A stretch of 30,866 nucleotides of DNA from Candidatus Methylomirabilis sp. (GTDB taxonomy: Bacteria; DYJV01), in the NCBI GenBank assembly GCA_020722945.1, contig DYJV01000028.1, positions 1-30,866 of the forward strand, in the 5' to 3' direction. Under the pieces are notes generated by a model that was given only the letters and a program-made list of their open reading frames with translations, searched no databases and was not told the origin of the DNA. Positions within the stretch are counted from its first letter, which is position 1; the number at the start of each line of letters is the position of its first letter. Shown here piece by piece: positions 1 through 9,700 of the stretch. Both the position numbers and the translations under genes were made by a program.

Positions 1-498
1 TCCATAAACACCGAAGTAGTTAGAAGCAATTCCATAAACACCGTAGGAAGAAGCAGTTCCATAAACACCGTAGGAAGAAGCAGTTCCATAAACACCGTAG
101 CAGCCAGAAGCATGTCCATAAACACTGTAGCAAGAAGCATATCCATAAACACCGTAGGAAGGAGCACATCCATAAACACCATAGCAGCAAGAAGCACATC
201 CATAAACACCATAGCAGCAAGAAGCACATCCATAAACACCGTAGGAAGGAGCACATCCATAAACACCATAGCAGCCAGAAGCACATCCATAAACACCGTA
301 GGAAGAAGCATATCCATAAACACCGAAGTAGTTATAAGCAGTTCCATAAACACCGAAGTCATAAGCAGTTCCATAAACACCGAAGTTAGAAGCAGTTCCA
401 TAAACACCGTAGCAGCCAGAAGCACATCCATAAACACCGTAGCAACAAGAAGTAGTTCCATAAACACCGTAGTTGTCAGAAGCATATCCATAAACATG
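1..498 (-). repeat. In-frame tandem array of 27/30-bp units (GVYG repeats)
   Basis: The conserved core (plus strand tccataaaca) begins at 1, 31, 58, 85, 115, 142, 169, 199, 229, 256, 286, 313, 343, 370, 397, 427, 457 and 487, so spacing is always 27 or 30 bp. That gives 17 full units plus a partial one, each coding 9 or 10 residues. The GVYG core is nearly invariant (one GVYG is SVYG). The linker varies: ASSY, ASCCY, ASGCY, APSY, AYNYF, ASNF and ASDNY, preceded by T, C, Y, H or I. The array continues past the left edge. Similar GVYG-type repeats occur in phage and bacterial fibre proteins. Confidence 0.9.
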
Positions 499-3400
499 AC
501 TTGCTTGAATTGCTCCATTTGTACACATTGCGTAACAATTTGTACCACTGTACATACAAATCTGCAATGGCGCAAAACAACTATATGAACCATCGTTAGT
601 TACAAAATATTTTAATTGAGAACAAATATATACATAATTACATACATAATTGCTATGTATTCCATCTGGGGATATATATGTTAACTTACAACTAATTACT
701 CCAGTACATGAATTAGATAACTCACACGTCATATAATGACAGTTAAACATATTTACATTACGAATACGAATTGCACATCCACTACTTACGTTATATGTAT
801 AACAACCATAATACATCCCATTTATATTAAATTCGGTACAAATTCCACATGATGGGTTTTGAAGATATAATCCAATGAGATTATTGTCACCACAATATAT
901 CAAATGACCACAGTTTATACAAAAACATCCTATACAGCCACTACAAGAGCAAACAGTTCCTCTAATAGTAGCATTATTGAAAGTTGCATTACCAGCAGCG
1001 TCTATGCACCATCCGGTTAATGCTGTGCTATCATAGCACCCGCTGATTGCACCTGCTGAATTTAAGATTAAATTACCAGAATATAAACATGCTGAATTGA
1101 AGTTCCAACCTGCTATTTGCGCTGTAAGCGTGCCAAGATTTAAATCTCTTGACATTTCAAAGAATGGCACTCCTGATTTCGTAGGAGTAAATCCAAAACC
1201 ATAACGAGTTGTAAGATCACCGTTACACCAAATTTGCCCGAACGTAAGATACATTCTATTTCCTGGCAACCCGTCATGCGCATAGAATGTGCCAATGTGC
1301 GGAACACTAGACCCAATTATTGAGCCACCACCCCAAGCATAATCCAAACACGTAGAAATAATCATAGATCCAGCGTTCAAATGTTTTTGAGTAATAGTCC
1401 ATCCACCAATTGTACCGCTAGTAGATTTTAAAGCACCAGCAGGTGTAACTGAGAACGGTGCATCAATCTGAGTAGTAGCACCAGCCCAAAAACCGGCATC
1501 TGGTTTCATTTGAACACGAGTATTGCCATTTCCAGCGTATAAACCTTCTGTTGAACTAATTGTAAAACCACCGATAACACCACACAAGGCACAAATGGTA
1601 CCTGTAAACGTACCAGATGTAGCACATACATTACCACAAACAGTTAAATTTGAGCCATCCCATGCTAATTTAGGCGCAGACGAACCGCCGAATTTAAACG
1701 TACCATCAGTCATGCTGATACATGAACCAGTAGTGCTATTATTCCAGTTCAAAGATGTCAATGTGCCAGACTTGATAGCATTCGCAGTAATAGTACCACC
1801 TTGATTACATTTCCAAGCAGTAGCAACAGAGCCTAACTCTAGTTGTAACCCAGAAACATACAACCATGATTCTGCGGCTGGACGATAGTTATATATCAGA
1901 ATTTTAACAAATGCTGCATTTGATGGCATAACTTTAGTGCCAGAATATCTTCTTGGTGTTGATGTTACATCGCTTCTATCCAAAGCAGCAGGATAGTCAT
2001 AACATATATAGGTTCTATTTATATCATAGTATTCTAAGCCAAGAAATGCCCTTGGTGCGTTTGTACCTTCTTTTGCCAAATACCCACTGAGTGTATAAGT
2101 TGCATTACATTGCACAGGAATAAAGTTAAGTGAGTAAACCTTTGCATAAGTTGTATTATTAGCAGCATAAAGCCTTAATGCATTTGAATTAGATTTTGCA
2201 TAAATCGCACAAATACTAGTTCGATGTACTGTTGCTATATCACTCGACACACCTGTATGAGTAACATATTCACCAATAATAGTACCGCTTGGAATTGAAG
2301 GCAAATATGATGCTGCATATTTTACATCTCTAAAATCTGGGTCTGGCAAGATATTACCATTAGATAATACTTCAATATCTCCTTTGATACTCATTATGCC
2401 GCTTAATGAGTCATATGTCATATATTGACCAGTTGGACAACCAGCAGCAATACCATAAGTGGGCGTTGAGAAGCTACCCCAACCACAGAGATTCCCTATT
2501 CTAATTCGACTTGTAGTGCTAGTCCAAGGTGCACCATCGTGTGTATAAAGATCAATATACGGGCACTGACCATTGAGTATTATACCGCCACAACCTAAGT
2601 AGGAGCCGTAGTTTACAATTGCTTGGCCTTTAGTAAAATTAAATCTTGTGCCAGATTTAATATTGAGATTTACATAACAACCAGCTGTATTGCAACCACA
2701 ATTAATTACACAACCCCAATAATCATTTAATCCATCTTTAATACGAACAAGATCACCAATAGCAAATTGATTTACTTCGTTATTAAGATAGACATTAAAT
2801 GAATCAGATGTTGGATTACAATCATAAACTGACACACCAGCGGGCCTAATCATTGTACAACCACCGATAATACTTATCTGATCTTTGATAAACACGGTGG
2901 TTTTAATTGCACCACGAGCACAAATATTATTAAATTCGGCGTTACCTGTACAATCAATCTTCCAGCCACTAGACCCGGCAATATAGTTGGCAGAAATAGC
3001 ACCTGCTGAGTTTAAGATTAAATTACCAGAATATAAACATGCTGAGTTGAAGTTCCAACCTGCTATTTGATTACAAGCATTATTACCGTTTATGTCAGTA
3101 TCAGCTCTAAACACATAAACATTTACACCACGAGTTACAGCTAGACCATATCTACCAGTCCAGATTCCATTATTATAAGTCTGTCCAATCCATTCGCCAT
3201 AATCAGTACTTAGTCTACGTGTAAAAATTGATTGACAAGTACTATATAATGCTATACCACCAGTTGAAACACTATGGCATAAATAGTTAGGTGTTATTAT
3301 CCATCCACCAATTGTACCGCTAGTAGATTTTAAAGCACCAGCAGGTGTAACTGAGAACGGTGCATCAATCTGAGTAGTAGCACCAGCCCAAAAACCGGCA

Positions 3401-5970
3401 TCTGGTTTCATTTGAACACGAGTATTGCCATTTCCAGCGTATAAACCTTCTGTTGAACTAATTGTAAAACCACCGATAACACCACACAAGGCACAAATGG
3501 TACCTGTCATGTTGACATTACCATTAACAGCATTTATATTAAATGTATTTGTTGCACCATTCCAAGCTTGAAAACCAATACTATTAAATACAATTCCACT
3601 TATTACTCCATTACCAGCATTTAACGCTGTTCTAAAGTCTTTAGCAATTATCTGTTCTGAAGTTGTAATATCAGCATTACCAACTCGTAAAGGATTAACG
3701 CTAGAACTATAAGTACTTTGTGAAGAAGCATTACCAGTCTTATCTACAGCAATAGCTGAATAACTTCTGGCTTCATAATTAGGATCATGTTCATTATCAT
3801 TAAATAATTGTGTAGTCCATCTATCTTCTATTAGTTCTTCACTACCAGAACCAATTTTTCTATAAATTTTAAAATGGGAAAAATCATCAGGTATACCACC
3901 AGTAACATCTAAGTAAATTGTAACACCACCAGTTGTCGGTACAATACTACTAATTATAGGTACACCGGGTGCAATTTGATCAGCAGTTATTGTTAAATAT
4001 GCTTCGGTATTGGGTTGTCCATAATAATGTTTATCACCACTTTCTATACCCAAATCACTCATTAACCCGGTATGACTAATTGATACAGCTCTAAAATTAT
4101 AATTTCCAGAATTTAATCCTTGCCAAATAATATCTAAGTTTTCATCTATTGTACTACCAATAGCTTTAAATGAACTTTCTGGCTCTGTGTTTAATTTGTA
4201 AAACACAGCAATTTGCATAACATTGTTTATTGGTTTTACAAACTGAAAATTAAGTCTAGTTTGTGTGGTTCCATCTGACAAAATATCATTATATAATGTC
4301 AAACTTGTCATTTCTGGTTTATTTGGTTTTGTATAAGCAGAATATGGATTCTGTTCTGGTGAAGATGCTGGTGTTATAGGTGTATAAGTGTACACAGATG
4401 AATCATATTCTCTGGCATCAATTATTGTGTGTTCTTCTGTTTTTTCTATTTGTTCAATAAGGAAAGTCTTAGCAGACCAACCATATTTACCAGCGGTTAT
4501 TGTTATAAGATTACCAGCGTCTAATGTAGATGGTATTCCATTTTCTACCGTAAGTTTTACTCTTTTAAGTTGTAAAATACCTTTTTTAAAATAATATTGA
4601 GCTAATTTATGTGCCGTGTGATCATCAGAGATCAATCTGAATTCTATTTCAGAAGTATTCCATTTACCAATTCTTGTTGCATGTGTAGAATTAATTAAAT
4701 TTGTATCGCCAAGTGGTGATTCTTCGTTCACAGCAGGTTTTTTTCTAAATTTACCACTTTCTGCCTCTAAATCATAACTGAGCTTCATTCTATTAATCTG
4801 TGCTTCTAATTCTGGTTCAGTCCAAGGTTCAACAAAACAATTATAACCATTTTCACCACTTTCATCAAAAGCAGCAGCAACAGTATCCCGAGAACTATCT
4901 ATTGTAAGTTTTATTTTTCCATCTTCTTCATATAATATACCTCTACAACTTCTTAATAGTTCATCAAGCCATATACCAAAATTCTGTTTCTGATTAATGG
5001 TTCCATCTATATAAAAAGCTTGCGTAGCACATTCTGCTATTGCACTTGAAAAATCAACATCACCAGAGTTAATACCAAGACCATAACCTTCGTATTCAGT
5101 TGTTGGTTTTGTAAGTATATTATAGATTATCTGGGCAGGATTTCTTTCAGGTGCAGAATCTACAGAATTTTGAATACCCTGAATATCAGCATAAACTTGT
5201 GCAGTAGCACCATCTGTTAATAAAGGTACTGCTGGTGTTCCATCATCTTCATAGTAGAATTCTACATAGGAAAATCCGGGCCAATCACTTTCTATTCCAT
5301 CAACAATTTCAGGACTACCACTAGAACCAGTGCCACGATAAATACGAACCTTAATATTACGTGAATCATTTGTTGGTTTGTAACCATTTATACCACTAGC
5401 CTCATCATACACTATTTCTTTATTGAAATAGACTTTAGAAACTTTGTATATCGGGCCAGAACCAACCATGAATTGTGATAAAGCAAGATTTATCCAAGCC
5501 AAAGGAAAACGGTAAACATAACCAAAATGAATAGGTACAGCGTTCCAAGATTCATTTATCCCATTTTCTGAATAATAGTCATAAGCTATTTGTGCATCTG
5601 GAAATGGAGTATCTAAATATTCATATCCTATTTCACGAAGTGTTAGTCTTATTGTACTTCCATAAGAATCAATCTTATTAACACGACCAACAAACTTCTT
5701 TGTTACGTTTGAACCATCATCATAATACAAAGTAAATTTCTGATTTAAAAGTCCATAATTTGTCTGTAAAGTATCAAAATAATTATCATGATTACCAAGC
5801 TCTATATTTATAGTTCTAATTCTATTTCCAGTATTTTCGCTCATCTGGAAATAACGAATTAATGAAAAACTATCTACAATCCTTGGTTCCCAGTATTTAT
5901 TATCATAGTCTAATGGTTCAGACGCAAAATAATAATCAACTGAACCTATTGTAGTATGAATTCTAAGCAT
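1..5970 (-). CDS. Giant tail-tip / tail-fibre protein, partial (C-terminus beyond left edge)
   Basis: A minus-strand frame starts at ATG 5970, after an AAGGTGG ribosome site, and stays open for 1,990 codons to base 1. I read it codon by codon and found no stop. Residues 1 to about 540 look like the tail-tip/hub part of siphophage central-fibre (gpJ-type) proteins, which fits its place after the tape measure and distal-tail genes. Two fibronectin-III-like segments follow (about 545-640 and 660-760). Next come beta-rich fibre modules with the IGGW/IGGF signature (about 822-891, repeated at 1456-1525). Between them, about 1200-1385, is a jelly-roll-like segment resembling carbohydrate-binding modules. 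Residues 1670-1830 are extremely Cys-rich, and from about 1824 the chain is a GVYG tandem array. Role (inferred): receptor recognition at the tail tip. The true C-terminus, perhaps a trimerisation or self-cleaving chaperone domain, is not in the window. Confidence 0.82.
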   Translation of the reverse strand, partial: MLRIHTTIGSVDYYFASEPLDYDNKYWEPRIVDSFSLIRYFQMSENTGNRIRTINIELGNHDNYFDTLQTNYGLLNQKFTLYYDDGSNVTKKFVGRVNKIDSYGSTIRLTLREIGYEYLDTPFPDAQIAYDYYSENGINESWNAVPIHFGYVYRFPLAWINLALSQFMVGSGPIYKVSKVYFNKEIVYDEASGINGYKPTNDSRNIKVRIYRGTGSSGSPEIVDGIESDWPGFSYVEFYYEDDGTPAVPLLTDGATAQVYADIQGIQNSVDSAPERNPAQIIYNILTKPTTEYEGYGLGINSGDVDFSSAIAECATQAFYIDGTINQKQNFGIWLDELLRSCRGILYEEDGKIKLTIDSSRDTVAAAFDESGENGYNCFVEPWTEPELEAQINRMKLSYDLEAESGKFRKKPAVNEESPLGDTNLINSTHATRIGKWNTSEIEFRLISDDHTAHKLAQYYFKKGILQLKRVKLTVENGIPSTLDAGNLITITAGKYGWSAKTFLIEQIEKTEEHTIIDAREYDSSVYTYTPITPASSPEQNPYSAYTKPNKPEMTSLTLYNDILSDGTTQTRLNFQFVKPINNVMQIAVFYKLNTEPESSFKAIGSTIDENLDIIWQGLNSGNYNFRAVSISHTGLMSDLGIESGDKHYYGQPNTEAYLTITADQIAPGVPIISSIVPTTGGVTIYLDVTGGIPDDFSHFKIYRKIGSGSEELIEDRWTTQLFNDNEHDPNYEARSYSAIAVDKTGNASSQSTYSSSVNPLRVGNADITTSEQIIAKDFRTALNAGNGVISGIVFNSIGFQAWNGATNTFNINAVNGNVNMTGTICALCGVIGGFTISSTEGLYAGNGNTRVQMKPDAGFWAGATTQIDAPFSVTPAGALKSTSGTIGGWIITPNYLCHSVSTGGIALYSTCQSIFTRRLSTDYGEWIGQTYNNGIWTGRYGLAVTRGVNVYVFRADTDINGNNACNQIAGWNFNSACLYSGNLILNSAGAISANYIAGSSGWKIDCTGNAEFNNICARGAIKTTVFIKDQISIIGGCTMIRPAGVSVYDCNPTSDSFNVYLNNEVNQFAIGDLVRIKDGLNDYWGCVINCGCNTAGCYVNLNIKSGTRFNFTKGQAIVNYGSYLGCGGIILNGQCPYIDLYTHDGAPWTSTTSRIRIGNLCGWGSFSTPTYGIAAGCPTGQYMTYDSLSGIMSIKGDIEVLSNGNILPDPDFRDVKYAASYLPSIPSGTIIGEYVTHTGVSSDIATVHRTSICAIYAKSNSNALRLYAANNTTYAKVYSLNFIPVQCNATYTLSGYLAKEGTNAPRAFLGLEYYDINRTYICYDYPAALDRSDVTSTPRRYSGTKVMPSNAAFVKILIYNYRPAAESWLYVSGLQLELGSVATAWKCNQGGTITANAIKSGTLTSLNWNNSTTGSCISMTDGTFKFGGSSAPKLAWDGSNLTVCGNVCATSGTFTGTICALCGVIGGFTISSTEGLYAGNGNTRVQMKPDAGFWAGATTQIDAPFSVTPAGALKSTSGTIGGWTITQKHLNAGSMIISTCLDYAWGGGSIIGSSVPHIGTFYAHDGLPGNRMYLTFGQIWCNGDLTTRYGFGFTPTKSGVPFFEMSRDLNLGTLTAQIAGWNFNSACLYSGNLILNSAGAISGCYDSTALTGWCIDAAGNATFNNATIRGTVCSCSGCIGCFCINCGHLIYCGDNNLIGLYLQNPSCGICTEFNINGMYYGCYTYNVSSGCAIRIRNVNMFNCHYMTCELSNSCTGVISCKLTYISPDGIHSNYVCNYVYICSQLKYFVTNDGSYSCFAPLQICMYSGTNCYAMCTNGAIQASHVYGYASDNYGVYGTTSCCYGVYGCASGCYGVYGTASNFGVYGTAYDFGVYGTAYNYFGVYGYASSYGVYGCASGCYGVYGCAPSYGVYGCASCCYGVYGCASCCYGVYGCAPSYGVYGYASCYSVYGHASGCYGVYGTASSYGVYGTASSYGVYGIASNYFGVYG
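481..960 (-). other. Cysteine-dense fibre segment
   Basis: These 160 codons of the fibre gene encode 21 cysteines. The codons at 901-960 alone encode six in twenty residues, arranged as CSCSGCIGCFCINC. The segment sits just before the GVYG array. The spacing is irregular, so I see no specific metal-site signature; disulfides or a metal-bound fold are both possible. Confidence 0.7.
1049..1119 (-). repeat. 71-bp direct repeat in fibre gene, copy A
   Basis: Matches 2999-3069 at 69 of 71 positions, offset 1,950 bp and in frame. It encodes the module QIAGWNFNSACLYSGN followed by LILNSAGAIS. The mismatches are at 1060 and 1096. Confidence 0.9.
1398..1605 (-). repeat. 208-bp perfect direct repeat in fibre gene, copy A
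   Basis: Identical base for base to 3300-3507, offset 1,902 bp (634 codons). It encodes one complete IGGF...IGGW fibre module, from TGTICALCGVIGGF to TSGTIGGW. Perfect identity over 208 bp implies a recent duplication or ongoing gene conversion. Confidence 0.95.
2999..3069 (-). repeat. 71-bp direct repeat in fibre gene, copy B
   Basis: Partner of 1049-1119. In both copies this module lies on the C-terminal side of a 208-bp IGGF module, so the two modules were probably duplicated as a larger block whose middle has since diverged. Confidence 0.9.
3300..3507 (-). repeat. 208-bp perfect direct repeat in fibre gene, copy B
   Basis: Partner of 1398-1605. It encodes residues 822-891 of the fibre protein and marks the point where the protein changes from nearly Cys-free to Cys-rich. 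Confidence 0.95.
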
Positions 5971-5980
5971 GATTTCCACC

Positions 5981-6727
5981 TTAAACGATTTCTTCTATAA
6001 CAAATGGTAAAGTTTGTATATTAGCCATTTGATAAGATTTTGAATATTCTTTAACTGATTGTACCAAAAAACATTGAGAAGAATCAGCAGTATAATCTAA
6101 ATATAACACAAATGGTTTATATGTTAAACGCATTTTAACAATTTCATCTGTTTTTACATTATCAAGTACACCATTAAACGCACGCCTTGTTCTACCAAGC
6201 TTTTCTGTACTTATATAACCAGACTTAAACTCAGTTATGGCCATTTTTGGAATATATGTAACCTGAAAACCTGCTTTAGGATTCCATACTTCAATTGCTG
6301 TTCCAATAAGAACATTTCCTATTTTAAAATATGTTGTTTCAAATAATGGTGTTTGTGTTGGTATTGTAATTTTTATATATCTATAAGTTCCACTAAGATT
6401 AACCCATTTATGAATATAGTTTTCATCATAGATTTCGTCTTTTGTCATACCTGTAATAGATTCTATTGTTGTATAATTTACATCATCTACACTAATAGCC
6501 ACAGTACAGGCAGCAAAATTTATTCTATTTAAAAATAAAGAATTATAGCTAACATTAGTACCAAAATCTAATTTTACCCAAGATTCTGTAATTACTGTAC
6601 TTTTCCAACTTTTTACAGGTTCTATTGATTTTAAATTACTAACAGGAAAAGAAGCATTAGCTGATGAGGCAGTTATTGTAATTGTATCATTAGAATCAGT
6701 TGGTCTATAGTCAAATATTATTTTCAT
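5981..6727 (-). CDS. Distal tail / minor tail protein (Dit-like position)
   Basis: A 248-residue protein lies between the tape measure gene (ends 6734) and the fibre gene (starts 5970), the usual slot of the distal-tail or minor tail protein that joins the tube to the tip. An AGGTGAT ribosome site precedes ATG 6727. The N-terminal half, about residues 15-135, is beta-rich and resembles discoidin/galactose-binding-like folds (conserved W/F patches, 'YRYIKITIP' near 115-123). The C-terminal half has a second beta-rich domain ending LPFVIEEIV. No catalytic motif is seen. Function is inferred from gene order and fold-like pattern, so the exact family is uncertain. Confidence 0.6.
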   Translation of the reverse strand: MKIIFDYRPTDSNDTITITASSANASFPVSNLKSIEPVKSWKSTVITESWVKLDFGTNVSYNSLFLNRINFAACTVAISVDDVNYTTIESITGMTKDEIYDENYIHKWVNLSGTYRYIKITIPTQTPLFETTYFKIGNVLIGTAIEVWNPKAGFQVTYIPKMAITEFKSGYISTEKLGRTRRAFNGVLDNVKTDEIVKMRLTYKPFVLYLDYTADSSQCFLVQSVKEYSKSYQMANIQTLPFVIEEIV

Positions 6728-6733
6728 AAATTA

Positions 6734-9700
6734 TCACCTGATTCCCAACATTTTCTTTTTAAATTCTTCAATAAGTGCAATTGCACTTGGATCATTGGTT
6801 TTAGCAGCGGATATCATTTTATCTAACATTTTCTGAGCATCACGACTAGAACCAACATCCATAAAAATTATATCACCTTTTTGTGTAGTTCGTTCTTCTG
6901 CCACTCTCATTTTCATTGTTTCTTCTATTTTATTAAATATATCTTCCATTTTACATTGAGCTTCTTTTGCTTTTTCTTTCATCTTCTGAGCATTTTCTAT
7001 CATCAAATTAAACAGATCAGATTGAGCAGCAAACCAGTCATCAGATTCACGTTCGGCATTATTTATCCTATTAAGAATTGTTTCTTTTTGATAATCAAAC
7101 CACATTTGATATGGGTCTTGAAAGTTACCACCAAGATTATAGTTTTCTTTTGTGAATAACATATCATTAATACGATATTTTTCTATATTAGGAATCAAAT
7201 TTAACTGCTTTCTTACATCTTTCATTTCTGGCATATTAAGCACTTCGTTTACAATACTAAAATCATTCATATCTTTGATTGTAGTAAGAATATCACCTTT
7301 TAAATTAGCTTTATTCGCAGCTAATTTTATATTATCATATAGAGTTAAGGCTACTTCATTAAAACCACGATTTATATAATATTTAAAATTATTTACAAGA
7401 TAATCATCTTCTGATATTAAACCAGCATCCATAAACGAATTAATATTGTTAGCAAGATCAAGATAAAATTTTGATAAACTTTCACCTATTTCTAAATAAG
7501 CTTTATCTTTTTCATCATATGTCATGTAAACATCATTCATTAAATTATTAAAAGATTGATATAACAATGAATATTGTTCTTTTATACTATTATCAACACT
7601 GGTTAAAGCATCAACAGCAGCTTGTTTGTTTTTGTTGATATTCGTTTCTGCTTGATATTGAACAAGAGTTTTTTCAATTTCTTTATTAATATTTTCAATA
7701 ACTTCAGAAACAGTCATATTATAGCCTTTGACCATTTCTTCTACTGCAATTTTATAATTTATTTGACCTATAGGAGTAGTACCTTTGGGTATATTGTTTT
7801 TATAAAATTCTGGATTAACCCATTGTGTATCTATTACTTTACCACCTATATCAGATATTCGTTTCAATTCCGAATTAAACCAATCGCGATATTTTTCTTC
7901 AACGGATACATCATCTCCCGTATATTTTGATTGATAATATTGGTCGTAAAATTTACCACTACCAACCATTATACTAGAAGCACCACCAATACTCATATAG
8001 TGGTCATTTATATTACCCTTTTGCAAATTTTCAATTGCTCTTATTCTTTCTACATAACTTTCAAGAGAACTTAATTGTTTAATTTGAAGATTGGGACGTA
8101 TACCTTTTGGTAATTTTGAATAGTCTGGTATACCAGTATTACTAATTATACGATTTGAAGGTAGTTTGCTTAAATCACCACCCATCATATAAATAGATTT
8201 AAGACCATTATTTATACTTACTTGTGCTTGTTTACTAATTTCTTTTAAATTATCAGCAAGTTCTTTCTCTGATCGCATTAAACTTAACTTTGCGTCATAC
8301 CATTCTATGGTTCCATTTTCATAAGCTTTTAATTTATCTCGTTCAATTTCAATATTAGTTTTCATCATAGCTATTTGATTTTCGCCATTCCATTGAGCAT
8401 AAGCGAGATATTCCATTTGTTTATAACCAGTTTCTTTTTCAAGTTTAACTATTTCACTCTGTAATTGTTTGTTTTCATACTGAGCATTGAGTAAGTTATC
8501 ACGCCATTCATCTATTTTTGCTAATTTATCTGGATCAGCATAATCACCAGACGTATAATAATTATATTGTTTCTGGATAATATCAAGTTTGTTCTTATCT
8601 AATTCATTTTGCATTTTAAGTGATTTAAGCTGATTAATTTCTGCAAGTTTATTAATTTCAAACATTTTATTATAATGTTCTTTGCCAGATATTAATAAAA
8701 GTTCAAAATATTTTTTAAGACTATTTATGTAAGCATAAGGATCAGTATTAGCATGTTTTTCTTTTGGGCCTTTAAACCAACCATCACCAGATGACCATGT
8801 AGAATAACCAATTCCGGGGAAATTATAACCCATTATACTATTTGTTATAGATGAACCACTCATGTAATAATTAAGTGCATCTGTTTCTTGTCTATTTACA
8901 AGTTGATTTCTTCTATCAGACCACAGAGTATAAGAGTCTTGTGCAGCTTTAGTTTTATCTTTAGTACCCCCAAATAAACGACCGGGTTGTGTTAAAAACG
9001 CACCAATAGCAGCAGTAGTTAATAATGGGGTTTGATATGCTTTAATAAACTTTTTAACTGGATTCAATGCGCCAAGAATACCACTTCCTTTGGTACCAGC
9101 AACCGCACCAGCAACACCAGCCCTTGTCAAACTTGTAAGATCAATTCCACCAGTAGCACCCACTATACCAGTGCCTATATTCATCATCTGTGCTACGGTA
9201 TTTTTATTTGCACCACCGGCAACACTAGGAATGGCAAAATTACCTAACATACCACTAAATATACCACCAATACTACCATTTGAACCACCACCAAGAACAG
9301 AACTCAAAATACTACTTATACCACTAACACCAGAAGCTTTACCAGTAATACCACCTTGAATGTCAATACCAAGAACCAGTTTTGTAGCAGACATAGCGAG
9401 CATTTTAGCTATAATACCAAGAATTGTATTTTTAACAACATTCCATAAATTTTTAAACATATTACCAATTGATGATATACCTTTTGTCATAACATCAAAG
9501 AAACCAGTTTCAAATGTAGATGTAAGATTATCATTAAGTTGTTTACCAGTTTCATACATCAGTTGACTAGTTTTAAGCCATTCTGATTGTGATTCTAATA
9601 TACCAGCAATAAACACATCAGAAAATCCACCAGTAGGTGTTTGGCCTTCTTTTAAGAAGTCTTTGTATTTAGTAAAAGCAGCGTCACGCATTTCTTTTGA

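Noticed and set aside
20-286. Minus-strand Cys/Trp/Leu-rich ORF
   Set aside because: It is an alternate-frame reading of the same tandem repeat; it cannot coexist with the long fibre frame and has no start signal.
1-498. CRISPR array, because 27-30-bp repeats recur regularly
   Set aside because: Units are contiguous, there are no unrelated spacers, periods are multiples of three, and the array is in frame with a 1,990-codon open gene.
112-588. Plus-strand ORF rich in SINT repeats
   Set aside because: It is the antisense shadow of the GVYG array. It has no ribosome site and the minus-strand frame is open for nearly 6 kb.
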